Positions 7,961 through 16,226 of a DNA stretch of 64,000 nt are shown here, piece after piece. The notes beneath the pieces are model-generated. The model made no database searches. It saw only the letters and a program-made list of their open reading frames with translations, and was not told the DNA's origin. The stretch lies in assembly GCF_030269685.1 (NCBI RefSeq), contig NZ_BSTT01000003.1, positions 496,001-560,000 on the forward strand, read 5' to 3'. Position 1 is the first letter of the stretch, and every line of letters starts with the position of its first letter. The DNA comes from Actinomycetospora sp. NBRC 106378 (GTDB taxonomy: Bacteria > Actinomycetota > Actinomycetes > Mycobacteriales > Pseudonocardiaceae). Both the position numbers and the translations under genes were made by a program.

Positions 7961-8973
7961 GACGCGCCGTCCAGCAGCCCCCGCGCGGACTCGATGAGGG
8001 CCGCGATGGTCGGCGGGAGCTGCTCCTGCACCGGGTCGTGGTGGCGGCCCTCACGGTGACGCCGCAGGTTGTGCCCCATGATCGCCGCCATCTTCATGCG
8101 GGCCAGCGCCCGGAACCACGGCGTCTGCGGCTGCGTCCCGCCCGCGGCGCGGTAGAGCTCGCCCAGCTCGTCCTCGGACGGCAGCCCCGGGACCACCCGA
8201 CCCACGCCGGGGAAGAGCGTGCCGTCGGTGAAGACCCCGAACCAGCCGAGGTCGACCCGCGGGTCGCCCACGCCCCAGATCTCCCAGTCGACGAGGGCGG
8301 TGGGCTCGACCCCGGCGCAGAGCAGGTTGCCGAGGCGGAAGTCGCCGTGCACCAGCACGGGCGCCGCGGGGTCCGGGACGTCCGCGTGCAGGGCCGTGAG
8401 GAGCTCCTCGGAGCCGGGCCGCAGCTCGAGCGGCACGGCGTGCATCGTCTCCTCCCAGCGGAGGAGTTCGTCGCCCGGCGTCGCCGGGTCGGGCAGCGCC
8501 CCACCCGCCGTCCGCACCCCCTCGGCGAGGGCGTCCAGGGGCACCGCGTGCAGGGCACCGAGCACCCGGGCGGCGCGGGTCATCCGCTCCCGGGCGAGGT
8601 CGGGAGCGAGAGCGGTCGCCACGTCGAGCACCGGCTCGACCGCCTCCCCCGCCGCCAGCTCCATGGCGAACCAGGCCGGCGCGACCTCGTCCCGGGCCGT
8701 CACCGCCGGGATCGGCAGCCCACGGCCGGCGAGCGCCGAGAGCACGTGCGACTGGCGGAGGACGTCGTGGCGGCCCCTCGCCGGCCGCCCGGGCGGGACG
8801 GCCTTCACCACGTGCCCCGACCCGCCGTCGTGCAGGACGTAGGTGAGCCCCGACCGGCCACCCTCGAGGACGGTCAACGGCCCGGCGTCCGGGGCGTCGA
8901 GCGCCGTGCGGACGCGACCCGCGAGGGCGGGGTCCGCGTCGTCGGTGCGCACCGGCACCGTCTCCTGCGTCAT
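7957..8973 (-). CDS. Aminoglycoside-phosphotransferase-fold kinase (ACAD11/LvaA-like)
   Basis: A 338-residue APH-fold phosphotransferase. It has a Gly-rich loop (LEGGRSGLTYVL), the catalytic loop VLVHGDFRLGNLL with Asp and Asn, and the metal-binding VDWEIWGVGDPRVDLGW segment. I chose ATG 8973 because GGAAGG precedes it; an in-frame ATG lies 15 nt further upstream. Kinases of this type fused or linked to acyl-CoA dehydrogenases (ACAD10/11; LvaA in levulinate catabolism) phosphorylate 4-hydroxyacyl-CoAs. Its place within three ACAD genes and two SDR genes supports such a role rather than antibiotic resistance. The actual substrate is unknown. Confidence 0.85.
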   Translation of the reverse strand: MTQETVPVRTDDADPALAGRVRTALDAPDAGPLTVLEGGRSGLTYVLHDGGSGHVVKAVPPGRPARGRHDVLRQSHVLSALAGRGLPIPAVTARDEVAPAWFAMELAAGEAVEPVLDVATALAPDLARERMTRAARVLGALHAVPLDALAEGVRTAGGALPDPATPGDELLRWEETMHAVPLELRPGSEELLTALHADVPDPAAPVLVHGDFRLGNLLCAGVEPTALVDWEIWGVGDPRVDLGWFGVFTDGTLFPGVGRVVPGLPSEDELGELYRAAGGTQPQTPWFRALARMKMAAIMGHNLRRHREGRHHDPVQEQLPPTIAALIESARGLLDGAS

Positions 8974-9006
8974 CGGGTTCCTTCCCACCGGATCGTCGTC
9001 GGCCCG

Positions 9007-9038
9007 GGCGGCCCCGCCGGCAGCCCGAGCGGGCCGCC
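9007..9038. other. GC-rich inverted repeat between hydratase and kinase genes
   Basis: An 8-bp perfect stem, GGCGGCCC (9007-9014) with GGGCCGCC (9031-9038), loop 16 nt, in the 84-nt gap between the hydratase stop and the kinase start. It could be an attenuator or processing site that lowers expression of the downstream operon, or mere GC-rich coincidence. There is no U tract. Confidence 0.3.
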
Positions 9039-9057
9039 GGCGTCGATCAGGACCGGC

Positions 9058-9846
9058 TCAGCGGCCGGTCCACTTCGGGTCGCGCTTCTCCAGGAAGGCG
9101 GACACGCCCTCGGCGGCGTCGTCGGAGTTCAGCGTGACCCCGACCGCGAGGTGCTCGAGCACCATCAGCGAGGCGATGTCCGCGTCGAGACCGCGGTCGA
9201 CCGCCATCTTCGTGAGCTTCATCTGGAACGGGCTCTTGTCGGTCAGGTGGGAGACGAACTCCTCCACCGTGGCGTCGAGCTGGTCGGCGGGGGCGCTGGT
9301 GTTGACGAGGTCGAACGCCGCGGCCTCCTGGCCGGTCAGGAGCTTGCCGGTGAGCATGAGCTCCTTGGTCTTGCGGATGCCGATCATGCGCGGCAGCCGG
9401 TAGATCGGTCCGGCGCCGCCGAAGAGGGCCCGGCGGATGTGGAAGTCGCCGATCAGGGCCGCGTCGTCGGCGATCGCGAAGTCGCACGAGATCATGACCT
9501 CGAAGCCACCCGCGGTCACGTAGCCCTCGAGGACCGCGACCGACGGCTTCGACATGTTGTAGAAGCGGTCGCACACCTTCGCCGAGACGACGGCGACGTC
9601 CATCGCCGTGCTCGAGCCGATGAAGTCCGACTGCAGGCTGTCGAGGTCGAAGCCCGAGGAGAAGGTGTTACCGCGGCCGCGGACCACCACGGCGCGGATC
9701 TCGTCGTCGCCCTCGATCTCGGTGATGATCTCGTCGAGCCGGTGCAGCATCGGCACCGTGATGCAGTTGCGCTTGTGCGGCCGGTTGAACCAGACCCGGG
9801 CGATGTGCCCGTCGCGCTCGAACTGGATGTCGTCCTCGACTGCCAT
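9058..9846 (-). CDS. Enoyl-CoA hydratase/isomerase family protein
   Basis: A 262-residue crotonase-fold protein. The oxyanion-hole segments are GRGNTFSSGFDLDSLQ and YVTAGGFEVMISCDFAIADD; the second departs from the usual GxAxGGGxE by lacking the third Gly. It ends FLEKRDPKWTGR, a typical crotonase tail. ATG 9846 is preceded by AGGAGG at 5-nt spacing, so this is the first gene of the left-running catabolic operon. Two TetR-type palindromes lie directly upstream. Downstream genes follow after an 84-nt gap containing a possible hairpin. Confidence 0.9.
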   Translation of the reverse strand: MAVEDDIQFERDGHIARVWFNRPHKRNCITVPMLHRLDEIITEIEGDDEIRAVVVRGRGNTFSSGFDLDSLQSDFIGSSTAMDVAVVSAKVCDRFYNMSKPSVAVLEGYVTAGGFEVMISCDFAIADDAALIGDFHIRRALFGGAGPIYRLPRMIGIRKTKELMLTGKLLTGQEAAAFDLVNTSAPADQLDATVEEFVSHLTDKSPFQMKLTKMAVDRGLDADIASLMVLEHLAVGVTLNSDDAAEGVSAFLEKRDPKWTGR

Positions 9847-9861
9847 CGGAGCCTCCTAAGT

Positions 9862-9874
9862 TGAACTGAGTTCA
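9862..9874. promoter_or_regulatory. TetR-type operator palindrome, hydratase-proximal
   Basis: Perfect 13-bp palindrome TGAACTGAGTTCA, immediately upstream of the Shine-Dalgarno of the enoyl-CoA hydratase gene. It matches the operator in front of the TetR gene in the outer half-sites TGAAC and GTTCA. Confidence 0.65.
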
Positions 9875-9889
9875 GGTCGAAGCTTGAGC

Positions 9890-9902
9890 TGAACCGGGTT
9901 CG
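9890..9902. promoter_or_regulatory. TetR-type operator palindrome, second copy
   Basis: TGAACCGGGTTCG, differing from the TetR-promoter palindrome only at the last base. It starts 28 bp from the start of the hydratase-proximal palindrome, so the two lie on nearly the same helix face after about 2.7 turns, compatible with a cooperating operator pair. Confidence 0.6.
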
Positions 9903-9933
9903 ATGTCAAGCGTCGACAGCGGCATTCTGGGAC

Positions 9934-9963
9934 TTGAACTGAGGTCAGTTCAGTGTCTACCGT
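9934..9963 (+). promoter_or_regulatory. Transporter promoter with embedded 18-bp operator
   Basis: -35 TTGAAC (9934-9939), 18-bp spacer, -10 TACCGT (9958-9963). The near-perfect palindrome TGAACTGAGGTCAGTTCA (9935-9952, only the central GG unpaired) starts in the -35 box and fills the spacer, so a bound repressor would block RNA polymerase. The transporter start lies about 50 nt downstream with its own GAAGGAG ribosome site. Confidence 0.6.
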
Positions 9964-10016
9964 CACGTCTCGTCGAGGACGACGGGTCCCCGGCGCCGAG
10001 CGCGAAGGAGCGCCGC

Positions 10017-11363
10017 ATGACGACGAGCACCCGGACCGACCGGGAGGTGGTCGCCCGCCGGGCCAGCACGGCTGCGGCCGTCGGCACCGCCATCGAGTAC
10101 TACGACTTCGCGATCTACGGCTCCCTCGCGGTGGTCCTCGCGAAGCTCTTCTTCCCCGCCACCCAGGGCTTCGTGGCGCTCCTGTCGACCCTCGGGGTGA
10201 TCGCCGGCGCGTACGTGATCCGGCCGCTCGGTGGTCTGATCTTCGGTCGCATCGGTGACCGCCGGGGCCGCCGCACCGTGCTCCTCGCGACCGTCGCGCT
10301 CATGGGGATCGCGACGGCGCTGACCGGGCTCCTCCCGACCTACGCCTCGATCGGTGTCGCGGCGCCGGTCCTGCTGACCCTCCTGCGCCTGCTGCAGGGA
10401 CTCTCGGCGGGCGGGGAGGTCGGCGGTGCCGTGTCGCTGTCCACCGAGTCCGCGCCGTCCAAGCGACGCGGCCTGTTCGGCTCCTCGACGTCCATCGGGG
10501 TCGCGATCGGCCTCGCCGGCGCGGCCGCCGTCGTCGGGACCGTGAGCGCGCTGACGACCGCCGAGCAGATGGCGAGCTGGGGCTGGCGCATCCCCTTCCT
10601 CATTGCCGCACCGCTGCTCGTCGCCGCCGTGATCTACCGCCTCAAGGTCGAGGACTCGCCGCTGTTCCTCAAGATGGTCGAGGAGTCGGCCCCGCCCAAG
10701 GCGCCGCTCACCGAGGTCGTCCGCGACCACAAGGGCAGCCTGCTGCGCATCATCGGTCTGGCCTACTCCACCCTGACGACGGGCGCCCTCGCCTCGGTCT
10801 ACCTGGTCGTCCACCTCTCGGGGGTGCTCAAGTACTCGCTCTCGAGCAGCCTGTGGCTGACGGTGCTCATCATCCTGGTGCCGATGGGGCTCATCCCCTG
10901 GGCCGGCGCCCTGAGCGACCGCTTCGGCCGCAAGCGGGTGGCCGCCACCGGCATGATCGGCTTCGTCGTGCTGTCGGTGCCCTGCTTCTGGCTCATGCAG
11001 CAGAACTCGCTCCTGCTCGCGATCATCGCCGCGCTCGTGCTCAACGTGCCCTTCGCCATCCAGCAGGGCGTCGTCTACACGATGTACGCCGAGCAGTTCC
11101 CGACGCGCGTGCGGTACTCGGGGGTCTCGCTGGGCTTCAACCTCGGCGGCATCATCGGCACCGGCACCGCCTCCCTGGTGGCTGCCTCCCTCGTCGCGGC
11201 CACCGGCGTGACGATCGCCCCGGCCTTCTATGCGGTGTTCGCCGCCGTGGTCGGGCTGCTGATGCTGCTCACCATCACCGAGAGTGCCGGGAAGCGGCTC
11301 GTGAACGGCACCCCGTCCGAGGAGGACGGGCCTGCCCCCGTGCCCGCCCCGGCGGAGCGCTGA
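10017..11363 (+). CDS. MFS transporter, metabolite:H+ symporter (MHS) type
   Basis: A 448-residue polytopic membrane protein with about 12 hydrophobic segments. The N-terminal AAAVGTAIEYYDFAIYGSLA and the loop motif GRIGDRRGRRTVLLAT are the hallmarks of the MHS group (ProP, ShiA, KgtP relatives), which import carboxylates and similar organic acids with protons. A second loop motif, GALSDRFGRKRVAATGM, separates the two halves. ATG 10017 follows GAAGGAG. Its promoter carries a TetR-type operator and it is divergent from the catabolic operon, so it probably imports the substrate of that pathway. Confidence 0.9.
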   Translation: MTTSTRTDREVVARRASTAAAVGTAIEYYDFAIYGSLAVVLAKLFFPATQGFVALLSTLGVIAGAYVIRPLGGLIFGRIGDRRGRRTVLLATVALMGIATALTGLLPTYASIGVAAPVLLTLLRLLQGLSAGGEVGGAVSLSTESAPSKRRGLFGSSTSIGVAIGLAGAAAVVGTVSALTTAEQMASWGWRIPFLIAAPLLVAAVIYRLKVEDSPLFLKMVEESAPPKAPLTEVVRDHKGSLLRIIGLAYSTLTTGALASVYLVVHLSGVLKYSLSSSLWLTVLIILVPMGLIPWAGALSDRFGRKRVAATGMIGFVVLSVPCFWLMQQNSLLLAIIAALVLNVPFAIQQGVVYTMYAEQFPTRVRYSGVSLGFNLGGIIGTGTASLVAASLVAATGVTIAPAFYAVFAAVVGLLMLLTITESAGKRLVNGTPSEEDGPAPVPAPAER

Positions 11364-11368
11364 CCGCG

Positions 11369-12115
11369 GTGCGTCGACTCGAGGGGCGCCGGGTCGTCCT
11401 GACCGGCGCCACCGGAGGTCTCGGCACCGCTATCGCGCGCCGGCTCGTCGACGAGGGCGCCTCGGTCGCCCTCACCGACGTCGTCGGGACCGGGCTGGAC
11501 GAGCTCGCCGCCGCCCTCGGTGGCTCGACGCTGGTGGCGACCCTCGACGTGGCCGACCCCGAGGACTGGTCCCGCGCGGTCACGGCCGTGCAGGAGCGGT
11601 GGGGCGCGGCCGACGTGCTCGTCAACAACGCCGGCATCGGCAGCCTCGGTACCGTCGAGACCGAGACCCGGGATCGCTGGGACCAGGTGGTCGCGACCGA
11701 TCAGCTCGGGGTCTGGCTCGGCATGCAGCACGTCGGTCCGGTGATCGAGGCCGCCGGGGGCGGCTCGATCGTCAACGTCGCCTCGATCCTGGGCGCGACC
11801 GGCGGGTTCGGGAACAGCTTCTCGTACGCGGCGGCGAAGGGCGCGGTCCGCGCCATGACCCGGAACGCCGCCCTGCACTGGGCCCGACGCGGCGTCCGGG
11901 TCAACGCCGTGGTCCCCGGCTTCATCGGCACCGCACCGCTGCTCGAACGCTTCGAGGGGACCGAGCGCCACCGGGCGATGCTCGACCACACGCCCATGGC
12001 CCGCCTCGGCCGCCCGGAGGAGGTGGCCGCCGCGGTCGCCTTCCTGGCGAGCGACGACGCCACCTACACCACCGGCTCGGAGCTCTGGGTGGACGGCGGC
12101 TGGGGCGCCCGCTAG
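11369..12115 (+). CDS. Short-chain dehydrogenase/reductase
   Basis: A 248-residue classical SDR: TGATGGLGTAIA near residue 13, LVNNAGIGSLG, the Ser region NVASILGATGG, and YAAAKGAVR for Tyr/Lys, with the terminal TTGSELWVDGGW. The GTG start lies 5 nt after the transporter stop codon, so the two genes form one transcript under the operator-bearing promoter. Its stop codon overlaps the stop of the convergent alcohol dehydrogenase in a shared CTAG. A likely oxidoreductase for the imported compound. Confidence 0.88.
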   Translation: MRRLEGRRVVLTGATGGLGTAIARRLVDEGASVALTDVVGTGLDELAAALGGSTLVATLDVADPEDWSRAVTAVQERWGAADVLVNNAGIGSLGTVETETRDRWDQVVATDQLGVWLGMQHVGPVIEAAGGGSIVNVASILGATGGFGNSFSYAAAKGAVRAMTRNAALHWARRGVRVNAVVPGFIGTAPLLERFEGTERHRAMLDHTPMARLGRPEEVAAAVAFLASDDATYTTGSELWVDGGWGAR

Positions 12116-13155
12116 GACCGCCGCCGGGTCCCCGCGGGCACCAGGACCGCGCGGCCGAGCAGCCGACCTCCCCGGAGGTCCTCGAACGCGCGGTCCGCGT
12201 CCGTCAGCGGGTAGATCGTGGTCCGGGGCGTGAGCGCGCCGCCCCGGGCCACCCCGACGACGGCCTCCAGCTCGGGCCGCGAGCCCCAGAACGGCACGCG
12301 CACCACGGCCCCCGAGGGCAGCACGCCGGGCTTGGACACCGTGAGCGCGCCGCCGCCACTCCCGACGACGACGAGCTCACCCGCCGTCCGGAGCAGGGAG
12401 ACCGCGAGGTCCAGGCTGCTCTGTGCCCCTGCGAAGTCGAAGACCACGTCGGCCCCGTGACCACCGGCCCCCGTCACGGCCGCAGCCGCGTCGCCCGGCA
12501 GCACCGCGACGTCCGCGCCGCACTCCCGGGCCAGGCCGAGCGCCTCCGCACGGGTGTCGACCGCGACGACCGTCGGCGACCCGAGGGCCCGCAGCAGGCC
12601 GATCGCCAGGTGCCCGAGACCACCCACGCCGATCACGACGGCGAGCGCGTCCGGCTCGGCGAGCGCCTCCCGGGCGCCCTGGATCGCGTGGAACGAGGTG
12701 AGGCCGGCGTCGGTCAGCGTCGCGGCCACCACCGGGTCCAGCCCGTCCGCGGGCACCACCCGGGCCCGGTCGAGGACCATCGCCTGCGCCATCCCGCCGT
12801 CGAGTCCGAGCCCGAGACCCGCGGCGGGCAGGCTCGCCCGCAGGTCGCAGTAGTTCGTCCGGCCCGCCGCGCAGCGCGGGCAGTGCCCGCAGCCGAAGGG
12901 GGCGTGCACGACGACCTGCTCCCCCACCGCCAGGTCGTCGACGCCCTCCCCCAGCGCCGCGACCCGCCCGCACGTCTCGTGCCCGAGCGTGAACGGCAGT
13001 TCCCACCGCGCCGCCCCGCCGTGCAGGACGGCGAGGTCGGAGTGGCAGACGCCGGCCGCCAGGACGTCGAGACGGACCTGACCCGGGCCCGGCTCGGGGA
13101 GCGGCACCTCCACCAGCTCCGCCGATCCCGGCGCGGTCATGCGGTACGCGAGCAC
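12112..13155 (-). CDS. Zinc-dependent alcohol dehydrogenase (MDR superfamily)
   Basis: A 347-residue medium-chain dehydrogenase. Catalytic zinc ligands are seen in AGVCHSDLAVLHGG and FTLGHETCGRV; the structural zinc site has four cysteines (CGHCPRCAAGRTNYC); the Rossmann motif is VIGVGGLGHLAIGL. The GTG start at 13155 is preceded by GAAGGAG. It lies 40 nt downstream of the SDR gene at 13196-13951, so both probably share the promoter near the operator at 13981. The end overlaps the convergent SDR stop codon by the palindrome CTAG. Confidence 0.9.
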   Translation of the reverse strand: MLAYRMTAPGSAELVEVPLPEPGPGQVRLDVLAAGVCHSDLAVLHGGAARWELPFTLGHETCGRVAALGEGVDDLAVGEQVVVHAPFGCGHCPRCAAGRTNYCDLRASLPAAGLGLGLDGGMAQAMVLDRARVVPADGLDPVVAATLTDAGLTSFHAIQGAREALAEPDALAVVIGVGGLGHLAIGLLRALGSPTVVAVDTRAEALGLARECGADVAVLPGDAAAAVTGAGGHGADVVFDFAGAQSSLDLAVSLLRTAGELVVVGSGGGALTVSKPGVLPSGAVVRVPFWGSRPELEAVVGVARGGALTPRTTIYPLTDADRAFEDLRGGRLLGRAVLVPAGTRRRS

Positions 13156-13195
13156 GATGTGCCTCTCCTTCGAGGAACGGATGTCGGGGTGGCGG

Positions 13196-13951
13196 TCAGA
13201 CCGCGGTGTAGCCGCCGTCGACCGCGAAGGACGCGCCGGTGGTGAACGCGGCCCGGTCGGAGAGCAGGAACGCGACCATGCCGGCGATCTCCCCCGGCGA
13301 GCCGGGGCGGCGCAGCAGGGGCGTCACCCGACCCGCGATCGCGGTGCGCGGCACGGACGACAGGCCGGCCGGATCGGCCGCGCTGTGCGCGGCGAGGTCG
13401 GTGGCGACGAGACCGGGGCACACGCAGTTGACCCGGAGTCCCCGGTCGGCGTATTCGGCGGCGAGGCTCCGGCTCAGGGCGACCACCCCGCCCTTGGTGG
13501 CGTCGTAGGCGGCCGACCGACCGGCGGCGACCAGGCCACCGACCGAGGCGACGGTGACCACCGCTGCGCCGTCCTCGCGCAGGAGGTGGGGCAGGCAGGC
13601 GCGGACGGCGAGGAACGTGCCCGTGAGGTTCACGTCGAGCAGGCGCCGCCACGTCCGCAGACTCATCTCGTCCGTCGGCGACCCGTCGGTCACACCGGCA
13701 CAGGTGACGAGCCCGTCCACCCCGCCCATCCGGGCGGCCGCCTGCTCGACGGCCGACGCGACCGCGTCCTCGTCGGCGACGTCGCAGCTCAGCGACAGCA
13801 CCGCGTCACCTCGGACGACGGGCGAGGACGCCGGGGTGCGCAGGTCCAGCGTCGTGACCCGTGCGCCGTCGTCGAGCAGCTGCTCGACCACCGCCCGCCC
13901 GATCCCGCTCGCCCCTCCGGTGACGACGACCCGCCGCCCCGTCTCCGCCAT
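13196..13951 (-). CDS. Short-chain dehydrogenase/reductase
   Basis: A 251-residue classical SDR: TGGASGIGRAVVEQ near residue 12, VTCAGVTDG (Cys in place of the second Asn of NNAG), the Ser region TVASVGGLV, and YDATKGGVVAL for Tyr/Lys, ending TTGASFAVDGGY. The ATG at 13951 is preceded by GGGGAG at 5-nt spacing; a GTG six bases upstream is an alternative. It is divergent from the SMP-30-like gene and an operator-like palindrome lies in between. Confidence 0.88.
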   Translation of the reverse strand: MAETGRRVVVTGGASGIGRAVVEQLLDDGARVTTLDLRTPASSPVVRGDAVLSLSCDVADEDAVASAVEQAAARMGGVDGLVTCAGVTDGSPTDEMSLRTWRRLLDVNLTGTFLAVRACLPHLLREDGAAVVTVASVGGLVAAGRSAAYDATKGGVVALSRSLAAEYADRGLRVNCVCPGLVATDLAAHSAADPAGLSSVPRTAIAGRVTPLLRRPGSPGEIAGMVAFLLSDRAAFTTGASFAVDGGYTAV

Positions 13952-13980
13952 GCCCACTCCCCGTCTTGACGACCTCCGAC

Positions 13981-13993
13981 TGAAACGAGTTCA
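13981..13993. promoter_or_regulatory. TetR-type operator-like palindrome in divergent promoter region
   Basis: TGAAACGAGTTCA, two mismatches from the 9862 palindrome TGAACTGAGTTCA, placed 29 bp before the SDR start and 51 bp before the SMP-30-like start. It is the weakest copy of the set but its location supports a shared regulon. Confidence 0.5.
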
Positions 13994-14044
13994 CTTCACC
14001 ACAACCCGGCGGGGCGGGCCACCCACTCGACACAGGAGTCGCGC

Positions 14045-15631
14045 ATGACCGTCGACGACACTCGCCCGGACCTCGCACCGCGCCGGCAGATGCTGGGCCG
14101 GACGCCGGCTCGGCCCATCGGTGGCGCGAACGGCCTGCGCATCGGCCCGGACGGGGCGCTCTACAACGCCTCGGCCTTCGGCAACCAGGTCTCGCGGATC
14201 GACCCCGACACCGGCGCGGTCACCGTCGTGTCCGCCCGCGGGAGCGCCATCGTCTCGCCGGACGACCTCGCGTTCGACAGCGACGGCGTCCTGTACGTGG
14301 CCGAGTGCATGGACGCCCGCGTCACCGCGTTGCGCGACGGCGTCTACACCGTCATCGCCGACGACGTCCTCGGCGCCAACGGCATCACCGTGTTCGAGGA
14401 CCGCATCTTCGTGGGCCAGTTCATCCCCGGGGGCTCGATCCTCGAGGTGTACCGCGACGACCGGCCCGCGCGCCTGGTGGCCGCGGGCCTCGACGGTCCG
14501 AACGGCCTGACGATCGGCCCGGACCGGCTCCTCTACACCGCACTGCCCTTCGCCAGCGCCGTCGCGCGGGTGTCGATCGACGGCGGCGAGGTGGAGACCG
14601 TCCTCGAGGGCCTCGCCGCGCCGTGCTCCTGCCGGACCGGGCCCGACGGACGCATCTACGTCGGCCTCGGTGGCTCGGGCGAGGTCGTGGCCTTCGACCC
14701 GGGGACGTCGGTCACCGAGTCCGTGGGACACGGTCGGCCCGGGATGGACAACCTCGATCTCACCGCGGACGGCCGCCTCTTCGCCTCGTACTACATCGAC
14801 GGGGCGGTGTACGAACTCCTTCCCGACGGCGGGTCGCGGGAGATCGTGGCCCCGGGTCTGATGGCGCCCTACGGGCTCGCGGCCACGACGGCCGGCCTCT
14901 GCGTCGCGGACGGGCTCGGCGCCGCCCGCATCACCTCGGACCTCACCCTGGAGCGGACGGACAAGATCACCGACCCGGGCTTCCCCGGCTACGTCCGCGG
15001 GCTCTGCGCGTCCCCGGACCGCACGGCGATGTTCGTGACCAACAACCTCGGCATGGTCACCCGGCACGCCGCCGGGGCGTGGACCGCGTCCGAGACGTGG
15101 GCCGAGGGGCTCGGGGAGATCACGGGCGTCGCGGCCCGGGGTGACGGCGTGGTGGTGGCCGACTCCGGAGGCGGCCGCGTGCTCGGGCTCCCCCGGGCCG
15201 GCGAGACCCTGGAGCTCGCGACGGGGCTCGGACGGCCGAGCGACGTGGCGGTGACCGCCGACGACCGCGTCTACGTCTCCGACGAGGCACGGGGCACCGT
15301 CGAGCTGATCGGCCCGGACTCGACCCGCACCGTGTTCGCCGACGACCTGCGCATCCCCCAGGGCATCGCGGTGGACGGCGACGGCCTCCTGGTGTGCGAG
15401 GTCGGTCGCCGTCGGGTGGTGTGGCTGCCCTTCGACGGCGGCGGACCCCAGGTCGTCGCGGACGACCTGCCCGTCGGCGAGAACGGCACGGTGCGTCCGA
15501 CCGTGAACGGCCTGCCGATGATGATCCCCGGGCCGATCGCCCCGTTCGCCGGCGTCGAGGTCGACGAGGACGGCACCGTGTACGTCGCGGCCGACCAGGA
15601 AGGCAGCGTGATCGCCCTCCGGCGGGCCTGA
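14045..15631 (+). CDS. SMP-30/gluconolactonase-like beta-propeller protein
   Basis: A 528-residue protein made of repeated propeller blades with NGLRIGPDGALYNAS, NGITVFEDRIFVGQF, NGLTIGPDRLLYT and a second run of blades from about residue 330 (VRGLCASPDRTAMF, DVAVTADDRVYVSD, GIAVDGDGLLVCE). The N-terminal half resembles SMP-30/gluconolactonase/LRE enzymes. At 528 residues it is longer than the usual 300, consistent with two propellers or an enlarged one. No signal peptide is visible. AGGAG precedes the ATG. It may act as a lactonase in the adjacent pathway (inference from context). Confidence 0.75.
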   Translation: MTVDDTRPDLAPRRQMLGRTPARPIGGANGLRIGPDGALYNASAFGNQVSRIDPDTGAVTVVSARGSAIVSPDDLAFDSDGVLYVAECMDARVTALRDGVYTVIADDVLGANGITVFEDRIFVGQFIPGGSILEVYRDDRPARLVAAGLDGPNGLTIGPDRLLYTALPFASAVARVSIDGGEVETVLEGLAAPCSCRTGPDGRIYVGLGGSGEVVAFDPGTSVTESVGHGRPGMDNLDLTADGRLFASYYIDGAVYELLPDGGSREIVAPGLMAPYGLAATTAGLCVADGLGAARITSDLTLERTDKITDPGFPGYVRGLCASPDRTAMFVTNNLGMVTRHAAGAWTASETWAEGLGEITGVAARGDGVVVADSGGGRVLGLPRAGETLELATGLGRPSDVAVTADDRVYVSDEARGTVELIGPDSTRTVFADDLRIPQGIAVDGDGLLVCEVGRRRVVWLPFDGGGPQVVADDLPVGENGTVRPTVNGLPMMIPGPIAPFAGVEVDEDGTVYVAADQEGSVIALRRA

Positions 15632-15659
15632 CCCGCCCGGGTCCCTACGCTGATCGACC

Positions 15660-16226
15660 ATGACCCGACGGCTGGTCCTCCTGGCGGTGCTGGCCCTGCT
15701 GGCCTGCTGCGCCGGGTGCGGCACCATCGCGTCGCCGGACGCCGCGGCCGGTCCCTGGGATCCCGTCGTCGGGGTGATGGCCGACCGGCTCGCGACGGCC
15801 GACACGGTGGCGGCGTCGAAGTACGTCTCGAAGGCCGCCGTCGAGGACCCCGCCCGCGAACGCGTCGTCCTCGACGCCGCGGCCGCGGCCGGGGCCTCCC
15901 GTCGTCTCGACCCGGCGGAGGTGGCCGCGGTGCTGGGCGACCAGATCGCGGCGAGCAAGGTCGTGCAGTACGGCCTGCTCGAGGACTGGACCGACCGGCC
16001 GACCACGGCGCCGACCACGCCGCCCGACCTCGCCGCCGTCCGCACCACCCTCGACGCCGTCACCCCGCGGCTCGTCGAGGCGCTCGCCACCGCGCAGGCC
16101 GCGCGCACCGATCCCGTCTGCCGGGGCGAGGTGACCTCGGCGGCGGTCCGCGTCGCGGCGGCCCGGTCGCTCGACACGCTGCACCGGCGGGGCCTCGAGC
16201 GGGCGGTCCGCTCCCTCTGCGCCTGA
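15660..16226 (+). CDS. Secreted AroQ-gamma (MtCM-type) chorismate mutase, likely lipoprotein
   Basis: A 188-residue exported protein. The N-terminus MTRRLVLLAVLALLACCAGC is a signal peptide with a lipobox-like end. The mature part carries the all-helical AroQ core: VVGVMADRLATADTVAASKY, RLDPAEVAAVLGDQIAASK and VVQYGLLEDW, matching the *MtCM (Rv1885c) pattern of Arg, Lys and DQI residues. It converts chorismate to prephenate outside the cytoplasm, where its role is unclear even in mycobacteria. A -10-like TACGCT lies 8 nt before the ATG, so the mRNA is probably leaderless. Confidence 0.88.
   Translation: MTRRLVLLAVLALLACCAGCGTIASPDAAAGPWDPVVGVMADRLATADTVAASKYVSKAAVEDPARERVVLDAAAAAGASRRLDPAEVAAVLGDQIAASKVVQYGLLEDWTDRPTTAPTTPPDLAAVRTTLDAVTPRLVEALATAQAARTDPVCRGEVTSAAVRVAAARSLDTLHRRGLERAVRSLCA

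Noticed and set aside
7957-8973. Aminoglycoside resistance gene
   Set aside because: The APH fold is present, but the position inside an acyl-CoA catabolic operon with 4-nt overlaps fits ACAD11/LvaA-type kinases better.
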